64,000 bases of DNA, taken from the NCBI RefSeq assembly GCF_020169515.1, contig NZ_JAHMHW010000002.1:620001-684000 (forward strand), given 5' to 3'. Of this stretch, positions 50,836 to 59,381 are shown piece after piece. Source of the DNA: Paenibacillus vietnamensis. GTDB taxonomy: Bacteria > Bacillota > Bacilli > Paenibacillales > Paenibacillaceae. Position 1 is the first letter of the stretch; each line of letters begins with the position of its first letter. The notes beneath the pieces are model-generated. The model made no database searches. It saw nothing but the letters and a program-made list of their open reading frames with translations, and was not told where the DNA came from. The position numbers and the translations under genes were made by a program.

Positions 50836-51216
50836 TTAGTCGGCTTTCGATTTCAGCGCAGCGGTAATGACGCAAATCCAACCCGCCAGCATGGCAACGC
50901 CGCCGAGCGGCGTTATCGCTCCGAGCTTGCTGTAGCTGGTCAACGCCAATATATACAGGCTCCCGCTGAATATAACGGCGCCTGCCAGAATGAGCCTGCC
51001 GCCTGCATGAACGAGCTTGGCCGTTCCGAGCTGCTTGGCGAGCAGTGATAGGAGCATAAGGCCTAACGCACTGTACATATGGTAGCGGACGCCCGTTTCG
51101 AATACGTCCAAATAATGCTCGCTGATTTTGTCCTCCAGACCATGGGCCCCGAAAGCGCCGAGGGCGATGGCTAGCGCCGCATTGATGGCCCCGATTGCAA
51201 AATATTTAGGAAACAT
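50836..51216 (-). CDS. DUF423 family small membrane protein
   Basis: 126 residues, four hydrophobic helices. The sequence has GAINAALAIALGAFGAHGLED near the start and PLGGVAMLAGWICVITAALK at the end, which fits DUF423 (YwdK-like). Start ATG 51216 has GAAAGGAAT upstream. Function is unknown. It diverges from the next gene. Confidence 0.85.
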   Translation of the reverse strand: MFPKYFAIGAINAALAIALGAFGAHGLEDKISEHYLDVFETGVRYHMYSALGLMLLSLLAKQLGTAKLVHAGGRLILAGAVIFSGSLYILALTSYSKLGAITPLGGVAMLAGWICVITAALKSKAD

Positions 51217-51295
51217 ATGGTTTTCATTCCTTTCGGCATTGTGTATAATTTTACCGTACTCGGCATGTTTTATTTTGGAAAAGGAGAAGATCTAG

Positions 51296-51829
51296 ATGGA
51301 TAATGACCGTAATGATCCGATTGATTTGAACAAAGAGCGGTTCACCGATACAAATGACGAAGCCGGACCGCGCTCCGGGCAAGATCCTTACGGAGGCAGG
51401 CCGGTTTTCTCCAATCCGTTTCCTCCACAGGAAGCTCCGGCGAAGCAATCCGGCCTCGGCATCGCTTCCTTCGTATTAGCCTTGGTTGCCGTCGTGCTGA
51501 TTATTGTCGCCATCGCATTCGGCGCCGCATTCGCCGACCAAATCGTCGGCAACGAAGAGCTGCTGCTGGAATCCCCCGAGGATCCGAACGCCATCATGGA
51601 TGCAATCGGCGAAGATGCGATCGTTCCGATCATGCTGGCCGGATTAAGTATGCTCGCGTCGATCGGGGTAGCCTTCATAGGCCTCATCCTCGGCATAATC
51701 GGTGCGTTCTCCAAAAACCGCAAAAAAGTTTTCAGCGTAATCGGCATCATTCTGAACGGCATTCTCGTTGTCGGCGCGGTCGGCTTGGTTGTCGTCGGCA
51801 TGGCTCTGGGAGCGGCCGGCGCCGTTTAA
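51296..51829 (+). CDS. Membrane protein with N-terminal disordered region, DUF4190-like
   Basis: 177 residues: an acidic, Asp/Pro-rich N-terminal 60 residues, then hydrophobic segments (ASFVLALVAVVLIIVAIAFG, LSMLASIGVAFIGLILGIIG, FSVIGIILNGILVVGAVG). The pattern fits small membrane proteins with a repeated helical hairpin (DUF4190/DUF4064 type). AAAGGAGA lies upstream of ATG 51296. Function unknown. Confidence 0.75.
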   Translation: MDNDRNDPIDLNKERFTDTNDEAGPRSGQDPYGGRPVFSNPFPPQEAPAKQSGLGIASFVLALVAVVLIIVAIAFGAAFADQIVGNEELLLESPEDPNAIMDAIGEDAIVPIMLAGLSMLASIGVAFIGLILGIIGAFSKNRKKVFSVIGIILNGILVVGAVGLVVVGMALGAAGAV

Positions 51830-51866
51830 CGGACGCGGGACTCCACCGGATTAGCTGCCGCATGAC

Positions 51867-51921
51867 AAGCCTGCTTCCATTTCTCTCGGATCGGTCCGGG
51901 GAATGGAAGCAGGCTTTTTTT
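51867..51921. terminator. Bidirectional terminator between 51296 gene and sbcC
   Basis: AAGCCTGCTTCCAT pairs with ATGGAAGCAGGCTT, followed by Ts to 51921. It ends the + gene and, through the A-run, sbcC on the minus strand. Confidence 0.88.
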
Positions 51922-51937
51922 GTGCAACAAAAGAGCC

Positions 51938-54900
51938 CTATTTCAACGAAATGGCCGTGCGGCTGAAGCCTTCCTTCGTCTTCTTCACTTCCAGGCAGGC
52001 CGGAAAAGCATCCTTAAGCTCCTGCACGTGAGAAATCACTCCGATCATCCGTCCCGCCTTTTGCAAATCGACCAGCGCAGTCACAGCCTTCTGAAGCGAC
52101 TCTTCATCAAGCGAGCCGAAGCCTTCGTCGATAAACATCATCTCAATCGAAACGCCGCCTTGATGGGCCTGGATGACATCGGTCATCCCCAGCGCGAGAC
52201 ATAAGGAAGCGTTAAACTTCTCGCCGCCGGACAACGTTTTGACGTCACGGTTTTGCCCCGTGTACGCGTCATAAACGTCCAGTCCCAGGCCGCTCTGCTT
52301 GCCGCGCGTTTCGAGGCGGTCACTTCGCTTCAGCGTAAACTGACCGTTCGAAAGCCCGCGAAGCCGGATATTCGCCGCATGCAGAATATGCTCCAGAAAC
52401 TCGATCAGAATGTACCGTTCGAACGATATTTTTAGCGCATTGTCGCCTTTAAGCATCTGGTAGATGTCCATGACTTCCTCCAGCCTTGCCTCCAGCTCCT
52501 TCGCAGAGTGATGAGCGCGGCCGATCGAAGCCGCAAGCCGCTCCGCCTCCTGTCCGGTCCTGAGAAAGGCTTGCTCGGAAGCGATCGCTTGCTCCAGGTC
52601 GCGTTTCATATCCGCCAGACGCTCCTGCAGGCCGTCCAGCGCGATTCTGTCCTTCCCTGCAAGCGCTGCTTTGAGCTCCGCCAGCTGTTGAACCAGCAAA
52701 GCGCAAGCCGAGCGGTACGCCTCGATTTCTTCCTTTAAGGCAGCACGCGCAGCATCCGTCATCGCGGCCTCCCTGTACTGCGTCTCATCCGCGAAACCGG
52801 CTTTTGCAAGCTCTTCCAGCTGCCGGGACTCGGCCTGCCTGAACTCGCTTTCCGCTTCCTCCAGCTGCAGCTTCGCCTGCTCCGCATAAGCCTTCTGCTC
52901 CGCCAGCTTCGCCGCCAGCCGGCCCAGCCGCTCCTGCGCTTGCTTCCATGCAGCCGCCAGCCGTTCGCTTGCCTCTTTCACTTCACGAAGCTTGGCCGCC
53001 AGCCGGCTCTCGGACCGCAGCTCCTCGGGAATGCGGTCAAGCTCCTTCTGCAGCGCCGATTGGCCGGACGCCCGTTCCACCATGCGGCGCTGCTGCTCCT
53101 GCTGCAAGCGTTCCCTGGCGGCAAGCTGACGCTCGAGCGCCTGCTCCTGCTCCTCGGCCCGTCTCTTCAGCTCCGGCAGCAGCTTGGCCTTGGCCTGAAG
53201 CCGGTCGGCTTCCTCCTTGACGGCCTTCCATTCCCGCAGCAGCCGGGAACGCTGCTCCTCCAGCTCCGTCGCCTGCAAGCCGGCTTCGGTCAGCTCCCGC
53301 AGCCCTTCCTCACGGGCGGCTTGCGAGGCGGCCGCCTGCGCTCTTGCTCCGAGCAGCTCCCGCTCCGCTGCGCTCAGCCCCTCCTTTGCCTGCTGCAGCA
53401 GCTCGCGGGAAGCGACCTTTGCGGCCGTATCCGCCTTGCCGGGGTGACTGACGCTGCCGCATACCGGACAAGGCTTACCGTCATGCAGATGCGCGGCCAG
53501 CAAGGAAGCCTGACCCTCGATCCAGGATGCCTCCAACCGGTCGTGCTCTGCTTTTTTCCTCTCGTACTGCCGGGTAAATTCAGCCTCCAGCTGCGCTATC
53601 CGCGCCAGCTCCTTCTCCGTGTCGACTATACGCTTCAGCTGCTTGCCCTGCTGCTCGATCATGCGGAGCCGTTCAAGCTTGTCCGCAAGCCCCGCCGTTT
53701 CCAGCTCCGCGGCTCTGATCGAAGCGCTCCCCGCTTGCTTCTCCTCGCGGAGCCTGTTCAGCGCCGCCTCATTGGCCGCCAGCTCCGCAGCACAGCTTTT
53801 CTCCTCCGCCAGCAGCTTATCGATCGCCTGCTGCTGCGCTGCGAGCGTCTTCACGACCGGCACCAGCTCCGCAAGACGGCTGTACTCTCGCTCGGCCGAC
53901 CGTCGTTCCTCCTCCCGGCCTTCCTCTGCGCGATGCCGCTCTTCGGCCAAAGCGTGCTCAGCGGCCGCCCCGTCCAGCTCCGCCTGCCTGGCCGCAAGCT
54001 GGTTCCGCTTCGAATCGGCCATCGTCTTGGCCCGCTGGGCCTGCTCCATGTAAGGGGCCAGGCGGGCCGCTTTGTCGGCCACCAGGAGCCGCTGCTCCTT
54101 GCCCGCGAATTCCTCGCTGCGCGCATGCAGCTGCCCGAGCCTGAGCTGCTTCTGATCATGCTCGTCGTGCTTGGCGTTCAGTGCCGATGCTTCCCTGAGC
54201 GCTGCTTCCTGCTGCTCGATCCAGGCCGCAAGCTCCGCCTTGCGCCGCTCCGCTTGACCGGCGGCCTCGCGATAATAAGCATGCTCCGCTTCCAGCGCTT
54301 CGACGACCTGCGCAGGACTGTATACCTCCTGCAGGAACGTGCGCGCCAGCCCGCTTTCCCCGCGCTCGGGCAGCGCCTCTCTGGCTTGATTGATATAAGC
54401 CGCAGTCGCCGCCCTGCCTTCCTTCAGCTGTTCCTGCAGCTCCCGGTTTTTACGCTGGAAGCTTCCTTCCAGTCTTTCATAAAGCTCCGTTCGGAAAATG
54501 CGCCGCAAAATCTCTTCCTTATTATCCGTATCGGACGTCAGCAGCTTGCGGAATTCCCCTTGCGGCAGCATGACAATCTGGCTGAACTGCTCCTTCGTCA
54601 GCCCGATCAGCGCTTCCAGCTTGGCATTTACATCGGATACGGTGAATCGGTCTACCGCCGGCACGGCTTGTCCGCCCGTCGTCTCGTACAGCTCGGCCTT
54701 TCCGCCGGTCTCGCTTTTGTTCCCGCCTTTGCGGTGCGGCATCTGGCGAAGCACCGAATACGATTTGCGTCCGATGGCAAATTCGAATTCGACGGCGGTA
54801 TGCGTCTCTTCCCCTGCGAAGTGGCTTCGCAGCATCCGCGGGTCGGAACGGTCCTCGCCGCTGGCCGTACCGTAGAACGCAAAGCAAATCGCATCAAAAA

Positions 54901-55030
54901 TCGAGGTTTTGCCCGCTCCCGTATTGCCGGATATGACGAACAGCCGGCGGTCCTCCAGCTCCCGGAAATCGACCGTCTCCGTATCGCGGTACGGACCGAA
55001 GGCCGTCATCGTCAGCTTTAGCGGCTTCAT
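51938..55030 (-). CDS. sbcC: Exonuclease subunit SbcC (Rad50-like ATPase)
   Basis: 1030 residues. Walker A GNTGAGKTS near the N-terminus, long coiled coils flanking a zinc hook CPVCGS near residue 530, then the ABC signature LSGGEKFNASLCLALGM and Walker B MMFIDEGFGSLDEE. With SbcD it processes DNA ends, hairpins and cruciforms. Its ATG overlaps the sbcD stop by 4 bases. Confidence 0.96.
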   Translation of the reverse strand: MKPLKLTMTAFGPYRDTETVDFRELEDRRLFVISGNTGAGKTSIFDAICFAFYGTASGEDRSDPRMLRSHFAGEETHTAVEFEFAIGRKSYSVLRQMPHRKGGNKSETGGKAELYETTGGQAVPAVDRFTVSDVNAKLEALIGLTKEQFSQIVMLPQGEFRKLLTSDTDNKEEILRRIFRTELYERLEGSFQRKNRELQEQLKEGRAATAAYINQAREALPERGESGLARTFLQEVYSPAQVVEALEAEHAYYREAAGQAERRKAELAAWIEQQEAALREASALNAKHDEHDQKQLRLGQLHARSEEFAGKEQRLLVADKAARLAPYMEQAQRAKTMADSKRNQLAARQAELDGAAAEHALAEERHRAEEGREEERRSAEREYSRLAELVPVVKTLAAQQQAIDKLLAEEKSCAAELAANEAALNRLREEKQAGSASIRAAELETAGLADKLERLRMIEQQGKQLKRIVDTEKELARIAQLEAEFTRQYERKKAEHDRLEASWIEGQASLLAAHLHDGKPCPVCGSVSHPGKADTAAKVASRELLQQAKEGLSAAERELLGARAQAAASQAAREEGLRELTEAGLQATELEEQRSRLLREWKAVKEEADRLQAKAKLLPELKRRAEEQEQALERQLAARERLQQEQQRRMVERASGQSALQKELDRIPEELRSESRLAAKLREVKEASERLAAAWKQAQERLGRLAAKLAEQKAYAEQAKLQLEEAESEFRQAESRQLEELAKAGFADETQYREAAMTDAARAALKEEIEAYRSACALLVQQLAELKAALAGKDRIALDGLQERLADMKRDLEQAIASEQAFLRTGQEAERLAASIGRAHHSAKELEARLEEVMDIYQMLKGDNALKISFERYILIEFLEHILHAANIRLRGLSNGQFTLKRSDRLETRGKQSGLGLDVYDAYTGQNRDVKTLSGGEKFNASLCLALGMTDVIQAHQGGVSIEMMFIDEGFGSLDEESLQKAVTALVDLQKAGRMIGVISHVQELKDAFPACLEVKKTKEGFSRTAISLK

Positions 55031-56193
55031 ACGGCACCCCCTTCCTCTCGCAGCAGCTCCGCATAGGACTCCGCAAATATCCTTTTTTTCGCTTCCGAAA
55101 GCGACTGTCCTTTTACCTCCTGATAAAAAGCGGCGAACAGCTCAATCGGGTCAGCTTCCCGCCGGCCCCCGGAACCCGCCTCTTCAGCCGCTCCATCCGT
55201 TCCGGCAAGCGATGCCGCGCGGCGTTCCACATGCAGCGTATTCGGATATACCGCCCGCACCTTCTCCATCGGAAACAACACCGGGTTATCGTTCAGCAGC
55301 GTCACGAACACATAATCCTCGTTCGGCTCGTGCTTCTCAAGCTCCTCGATCGAAGCGGTCACCCTTCGCAGGTTGCGCAGCGGCTTAAGCTCGCGCTTCT
55401 CGATGTGCACGGCCCCCGATTCGTCCAGCTCCACGACATAAAAGCCCTTCACGTGGTTTTCTTCGGAAATCGAATATTTTAACGGCGAGCCTGCATACCT
55501 GATCGTTTCGTTCCGGACAAAATGCGCCTGGTGCAAGTGACCGAGCGCCGTATAATGGAAACGCTCGAAATAGGCGGCGCTCACATGCTCCGCGCCTCCA
55601 ACGGCCAGCGGGCGCTCGGATTCGCTTGTATTTGCGGCGGGCTCGCCGGAAGCCGTTACGAAAGCATGCCCGACGAACACCTGTCTGGCAGCCGGATCCA
55701 TACGGGCTTCGAGTCCCTTAACGACGGCCCGCATCGCATCGTCATGCGTCCGGATCGTCTCATCCCCGAGAAGATGCCTAACCTGTGCGGGGTCGGCGTA
55801 TGGGATAAGGTGGAAATGCACTTCGCCGCCGGCATCGCGAAGCACGACAGGCTCCGGCTCCGCTTTAAGCTGCCCGACCAGATATAGACCGCGGCTTTCC
55901 ATCAGCTTTGTGCCGAAGCTGATACGGTCCGGGCTATCATGATTGCCCGATATCGCCAGCACCGGCGTATTTAAACCGATTACGATACGCTCGAGCAGCT
56001 CGTCCAGCAGCTCGACCGCCTCCGTCGGCGGAACGGCGCGGTCGTACAAATCGCCTGCGATAATGACCGCATCCGGCCTCTCCGCTTCGATCGCCTCCAG
56101 CAGCTGCTGAAGCGCGTAACGCTGGTCTTCCGTCATATATACGCCTTGAACCAGCTTGCCCAAATGCCAGTCCGCGGTATGAAACAGCTTCAC
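55027..56193 (-). CDS. sbcD: Exonuclease subunit SbcD (Mre11-like nuclease)
   Basis: 388 residues with phosphoesterase motifs FHTADWHLGK, IIAGDLYDRAV, AISGNHDSPDRI, FVGHAFVTASG and ALGHLHQAHFV. These bind two metal ions. It is co-transcribed with sbcC and forms the SbcCD complex. Start ATG 56193. Confidence 0.96.
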   Translation of the reverse strand: MKLFHTADWHLGKLVQGVYMTEDQRYALQQLLEAIEAERPDAVIIAGDLYDRAVPPTEAVELLDELLERIVIGLNTPVLAISGNHDSPDRISFGTKLMESRGLYLVGQLKAEPEPVVLRDAGGEVHFHLIPYADPAQVRHLLGDETIRTHDDAMRAVVKGLEARMDPAARQVFVGHAFVTASGEPAANTSESERPLAVGGAEHVSAAYFERFHYTALGHLHQAHFVRNETIRYAGSPLKYSISEENHVKGFYVVELDESGAVHIEKRELKPLRNLRRVTASIEELEKHEPNEDYVFVTLLNDNPVLFPMEKVRAVYPNTLHVERRAASLAGTDGAAEEAGSGGRREADPIELFAAFYQEVKGQSLSEAKKRIFAESYAELLREEGGAV

Positions 56194-56555
56194 TCGTTTC
56201 CACTCCTATCTTGCCTAGTAATCTTGAATGTCGAATACAAAAGTCCTATCATCTATCTTACCACTCGCGGAACCGCGGCGGCTAGTGCGCGGCCGGGCGC
56301 GCAAATCCCCCTCGCATCTCATAGACGCTAGGGCAATAGTCAGCCTCGGATTCACTAGTCGGCTTGCGGCCCGGACTGCCGGCAATTCCGGAATTGGAGA
56401 AAATCTGGAACGTATCTCTTCAAGCTGATCAACGAACCAGAAATTGTCGTTTCATCCAATAAAAAAAGAACCTAAGCGCCCCTAACGAACGTTTAGATTC
56501 TTTTCTTCTATATACTCCAAAAATCGGCGGCCGCCCGTCGAGACCGTTTTCCTCA
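56194..56555. other. Intergenic region, contains the ald terminator
   Basis: No gene is supported. Near the ald end, an inverted repeat at 56464-56504 (AAAAGAACCTAA with TTTAGATTCTTTT) is followed on the minus strand by a U-run and can end ald. The rest is GC-rich without recognisable features. Confidence 0.6.
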
Positions 56556-57683
56556 TTATGCCGTCATCGTTTGCAGTACTTCTCCGAGCGCGGAATGGGC
56601 GAAGCCATGAGCTTTCGCGACGGCTTCATGGGTTACGCAGCCCGCCGTCGTGTTCAAGCCTTTGCCGAGGGCCGCGTTGCCAAGCAAAGCCGCCTTCACG
56701 CCGGCATTCGCAATCGAAACGACGTACGGCAGCGTCGCATTCGTCAGCGCGGCGGTTGCCGTCTGAGGGACAGCTCCCGGCATGTTGGCGACCGCATAAT
56801 GCAGCACTCCGTGCTTCTCGAACACAGGAGCGGCATGCGTCGTCATCCGGTCCACCGTTTCGAAGATGCCGCCCTGATCGATCGCTACGTCTACGATAAC
56901 CGAGCCGCTGCCCATAGCGCTCACCGACGCTTCCTTCACGAGCTTCGGCGCGCGCGCACCGGGAATGAGCACCGCGCCGATAACAAGATCGGAGGAAGCC
57001 ACCGACTCGGCGACTTGGCTATAGGTGGAGGCGAGCGTCTGAATCCGTCCTCCGAACCGTTCGTCCAGGCTGCGCAGCCGGTCGAGATCGGTATCCAAAA
57101 TCGCCACCTCCGCGCCGAGCCCAAGCGCAATTTGCGCTGCTCCCGTTCCGACGACTCCGCCGCCGATAATCGACACCTTCGCTTTCCTTACGCCGGGCAC
57201 GCCTCCCATCAGCAGGCCTTTGCCGCCTGCGGCCTTTTCCAGAAACCTCGCTCCGATTTGCGCTGCCATGCGTCCGGCGATATCGCTCATCGGCGTCAGC
57301 AGCGGAAGCTGCCCGCCTGCGAGCTGAACGGTCTCATAAGCAATCGCCGTTACCTTGCCGCGGACAAGGGCTTCCGTCAGCTCCGCTTCGGCTGCAAGAT
57401 GAAGATAGGTGAACAGCGCCAGCCGTTCGTGAAAGAATCGGTACTCCTCCGGCTGCGGCTCCTTCACCTTGAGCACCAGCTGCCTCCCCCATGCATCCTC
57501 GGCATAGGGCACGATGACCGCTCCCGCTTCCGCAAAACGTTCGTCCGGAATGCCGGCGCCCGAGCCGGCCCCGCTTTCGATAAACACTTGATGGCCCTGG
57601 CGCGTCAGCTCGAGGACGCCGACAGGCGTAATGGCGATCCGGTGCTCCTGGCTTTTCACTTCTTTCGGAATCCCGATCTCCAT
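56556..57683 (-). CDS. ald: Alanine dehydrogenase
   Basis: 375 residues. MEIGIPKEVKSQEHRIAITP, VIVPYAEDAW, KVKEPQPEEY, the His of TYLHLAAE, IIGGGVVGTGAAQIALGLGA (NAD loop), IPGARAPKLV and VAIDQGGIFET are typical. The enzyme converts L-alanine to pyruvate and ammonia. It follows the semialdehyde dehydrogenase by 19 bases. In this locus it could recycle alanine formed when beta-alanine or 3-aminoisobutyrate is transaminated with pyruvate. Confidence 0.96.
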   Translation of the reverse strand: MEIGIPKEVKSQEHRIAITPVGVLELTRQGHQVFIESGAGSGAGIPDERFAEAGAVIVPYAEDAWGRQLVLKVKEPQPEEYRFFHERLALFTYLHLAAEAELTEALVRGKVTAIAYETVQLAGGQLPLLTPMSDIAGRMAAQIGARFLEKAAGGKGLLMGGVPGVRKAKVSIIGGGVVGTGAAQIALGLGAEVAILDTDLDRLRSLDERFGGRIQTLASTYSQVAESVASSDLVIGAVLIPGARAPKLVKEASVSAMGSGSVIVDVAIDQGGIFETVDRMTTHAAPVFEKHGVLHYAVANMPGAVPQTATAALTNATLPYVVSIANAGVKAALLGNAALGKGLNTTAGCVTHEAVAKAHGFAHSALGEVLQTMTA

Positions 57684-57702
57684 CCTGTTTCGCCTCCCTC
57701 TG

Positions 57703-59175
57703 CTAAAAATATCTCGAAGTGATCATTTTCCGCTTCGTGTAGAAAGCAACGCCATCCTTGCCGTTCGCATGCAAATCCCCGTAAAAGGAATCCTTCCAGC
57801 CTGAGAACGGAAAAAACGCCATCGGCGCCGGTACGCCGACGTTCACCCCGAGCATTCCCGCCTCCGCTTCTTCGCGGAACTGCCGCACCGCTTTTGCGTT
57901 CTCGGTATAAATGACCGCCGAATTGCCGAACCGGGAGCCGTTAACGATTGCGATCGCTTCATCCAGATCCGCAGCCCGCAGCACCGACAGAACGGGTCCG
58001 AAAATTTCCTCGGTCGCGATCGTCATTTCCGGCTTCACTTCATCGAAGATCGTCGGTCCCAGGAAGTAGCCTTCCGCCTGGCGGGCCGGGGCCAGCCTGC
58101 CGTCCAGCAGCAGCTTCGCCCCTTCGGACTCGCCGGCCGCGATGAACGATTCGATGCGCGCGCGGTGCTCCTCCCGGATGACCGGCGTCAGCACAGACTC
58201 CTCCAGCACGCCGGAGCCGATCACGATATTACCGGCCGCCTCCTGCAAAGCCTGGATGAAGCCGGCTCCGTCACCGACCGCGACGACCGCGGAGCAAGCC
58301 ATGCAGCGCTCCCCGGCGCTTCCTAACGAAGAGGCGATTATATTCTCCACCGTTTTGCCTATATGCGCATCTGGCATGACGATATGAATATTTTTGGCGC
58401 CCGCCAGCGCCTGAACCCGCTTCCCGTTAGCGGCAGCGCGACTGTACACATATTTGGCTACAGGCTGCGACCCTACGAAGGAAACGGCCTTTACGTCATT
58501 TTCTCCGGTCAGCGCATCCACCACGTCCCGTCCGCCGTGCACAACGTTCATCACTCCGTCCGGCAGCCCCGCCTCCTGAAGCAGCTCGGCCAGCCGATTT
58601 GCGGTAAGCGGCGTGCGTTCGGATGGCTTCAGGACAAACGTGTTGCCAAGGGCAATCGCAAGCGGAAACATCCAGCAGGGCACCATCATCGGAAAATTGA
58701 AGGGGGTTATGCCGCCGACTACGCCAAGAGGCACGCGAAACAGCTCCGAATCGAGATCCGTCGCAATATTGGCCAGCGTCTCGCCCATCATGAGCGAAGG
58801 AGCGCCTGCGGCGAATTCCACGTTCTCGATGCCCCGCTGCACCTCGCCGAGCGCCTCCTTCATGCTTTTGCCGTTTTCGGAGGTAATCAGTCCGGCCAGC
58901 TCTTCGGCATGCTCCTGCAGCAATTGCCAATAACGGAACAGCACTCTGGCGCGGCGCGGTACGGGCGTCTTGCTCCAGGCAGGAAATGCGTCCCTGGCCG
59001 CCCTGACCGCTGCTTCCGTCTCGGCCTTCCCGGACATCGGGACATGCGTAAGCACCGCGCCTGTTGCGGGATTAAACACGGCCTCCGTCTGCCCTCCGGT
59101 CGCAGCGGTCCATTTGCCGCCGATCAAATTGCGCAGCGGCCCCGTATTACTCGTCGATTCCGGTTCCATCGCCAT
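57703..59175 (-). CDS. mmsA: Methylmalonate-semialdehyde dehydrogenase (CoA-acylating)
   Basis: 490-residue ALDH-family enzyme. GVVGGITPFNFPMMVPCWMF, LKPSERTP, SFVGSQPVAKYVY and the catalytic Cys in GSAGERCMACS mark the methylmalonate/malonate-semialdehyde group (MmsA/IolA). It converts malonate or methylmalonate semialdehyde to acetyl- or propionyl-CoA. Its neighbours (hydA, preA, pucR, ald) suggest a role after pyrimidine reduction rather than inositol breakdown. Start ATG 59175. Confidence 0.93.
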   Translation of the reverse strand: MAMEPESTSNTGPLRNLIGGKWTAATGGQTEAVFNPATGAVLTHVPMSGKAETEAAVRAARDAFPAWSKTPVPRRARVLFRYWQLLQEHAEELAGLITSENGKSMKEALGEVQRGIENVEFAAGAPSLMMGETLANIATDLDSELFRVPLGVVGGITPFNFPMMVPCWMFPLAIALGNTFVLKPSERTPLTANRLAELLQEAGLPDGVMNVVHGGRDVVDALTGENDVKAVSFVGSQPVAKYVYSRAAANGKRVQALAGAKNIHIVMPDAHIGKTVENIIASSLGSAGERCMACSAVVAVGDGAGFIQALQEAAGNIVIGSGVLEESVLTPVIREEHRARIESFIAAGESEGAKLLLDGRLAPARQAEGYFLGPTIFDEVKPEMTIATEEIFGPVLSVLRAADLDEAIAIVNGSRFGNSAVIYTENAKAVRQFREEAEAGMLGVNVGVPAPMAFFPFSGWKDSFYGDLHANGKDGVAFYTKRKMITSRYF

Positions 59176-59289
59176 CTTCGCTCAGCTCCAATCTGCACAA
59201 ATTTTCCGCACAAGGGGCCGGACATCTTGTATAATCAAGCGTAAACGGCTGATGCCATCCTTTTGGCAGATCAGCTTTCGTTTCGCGAA

Positions 59290-59334
59290 GAATTCTAAGT
59301 ACATATAATGTGGAACTTTATAATCTTAGAATTC
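59290..59334. promoter_or_regulatory. Inverted repeat in the mmsA / pucR divergent region
   Basis: GAATTCTAAG (59290-59299) and CTTAGAATTC (59325-59334) are perfect 10-base arms around 25 bases. The spacer contains TATAAT twice (59304-59309 and 59319-59324), so the arms flank both possible -10 boxes. A regulator such as the adjacent PucR-family protein could bind here; this is inference. Confidence 0.55.
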
Positions 59335-59381
59335 AAGCAATAAGCATATCGCAACTAATCCGGTAAGGAAGGTGACTGCCT

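Noticed and set aside
52940-55021. A 693-residue plus-strand open frame opposite sbcC
   Set aside because: It is a Leu/Arg/Gln-rich mirror of the SbcC coiled coil with no start signal.
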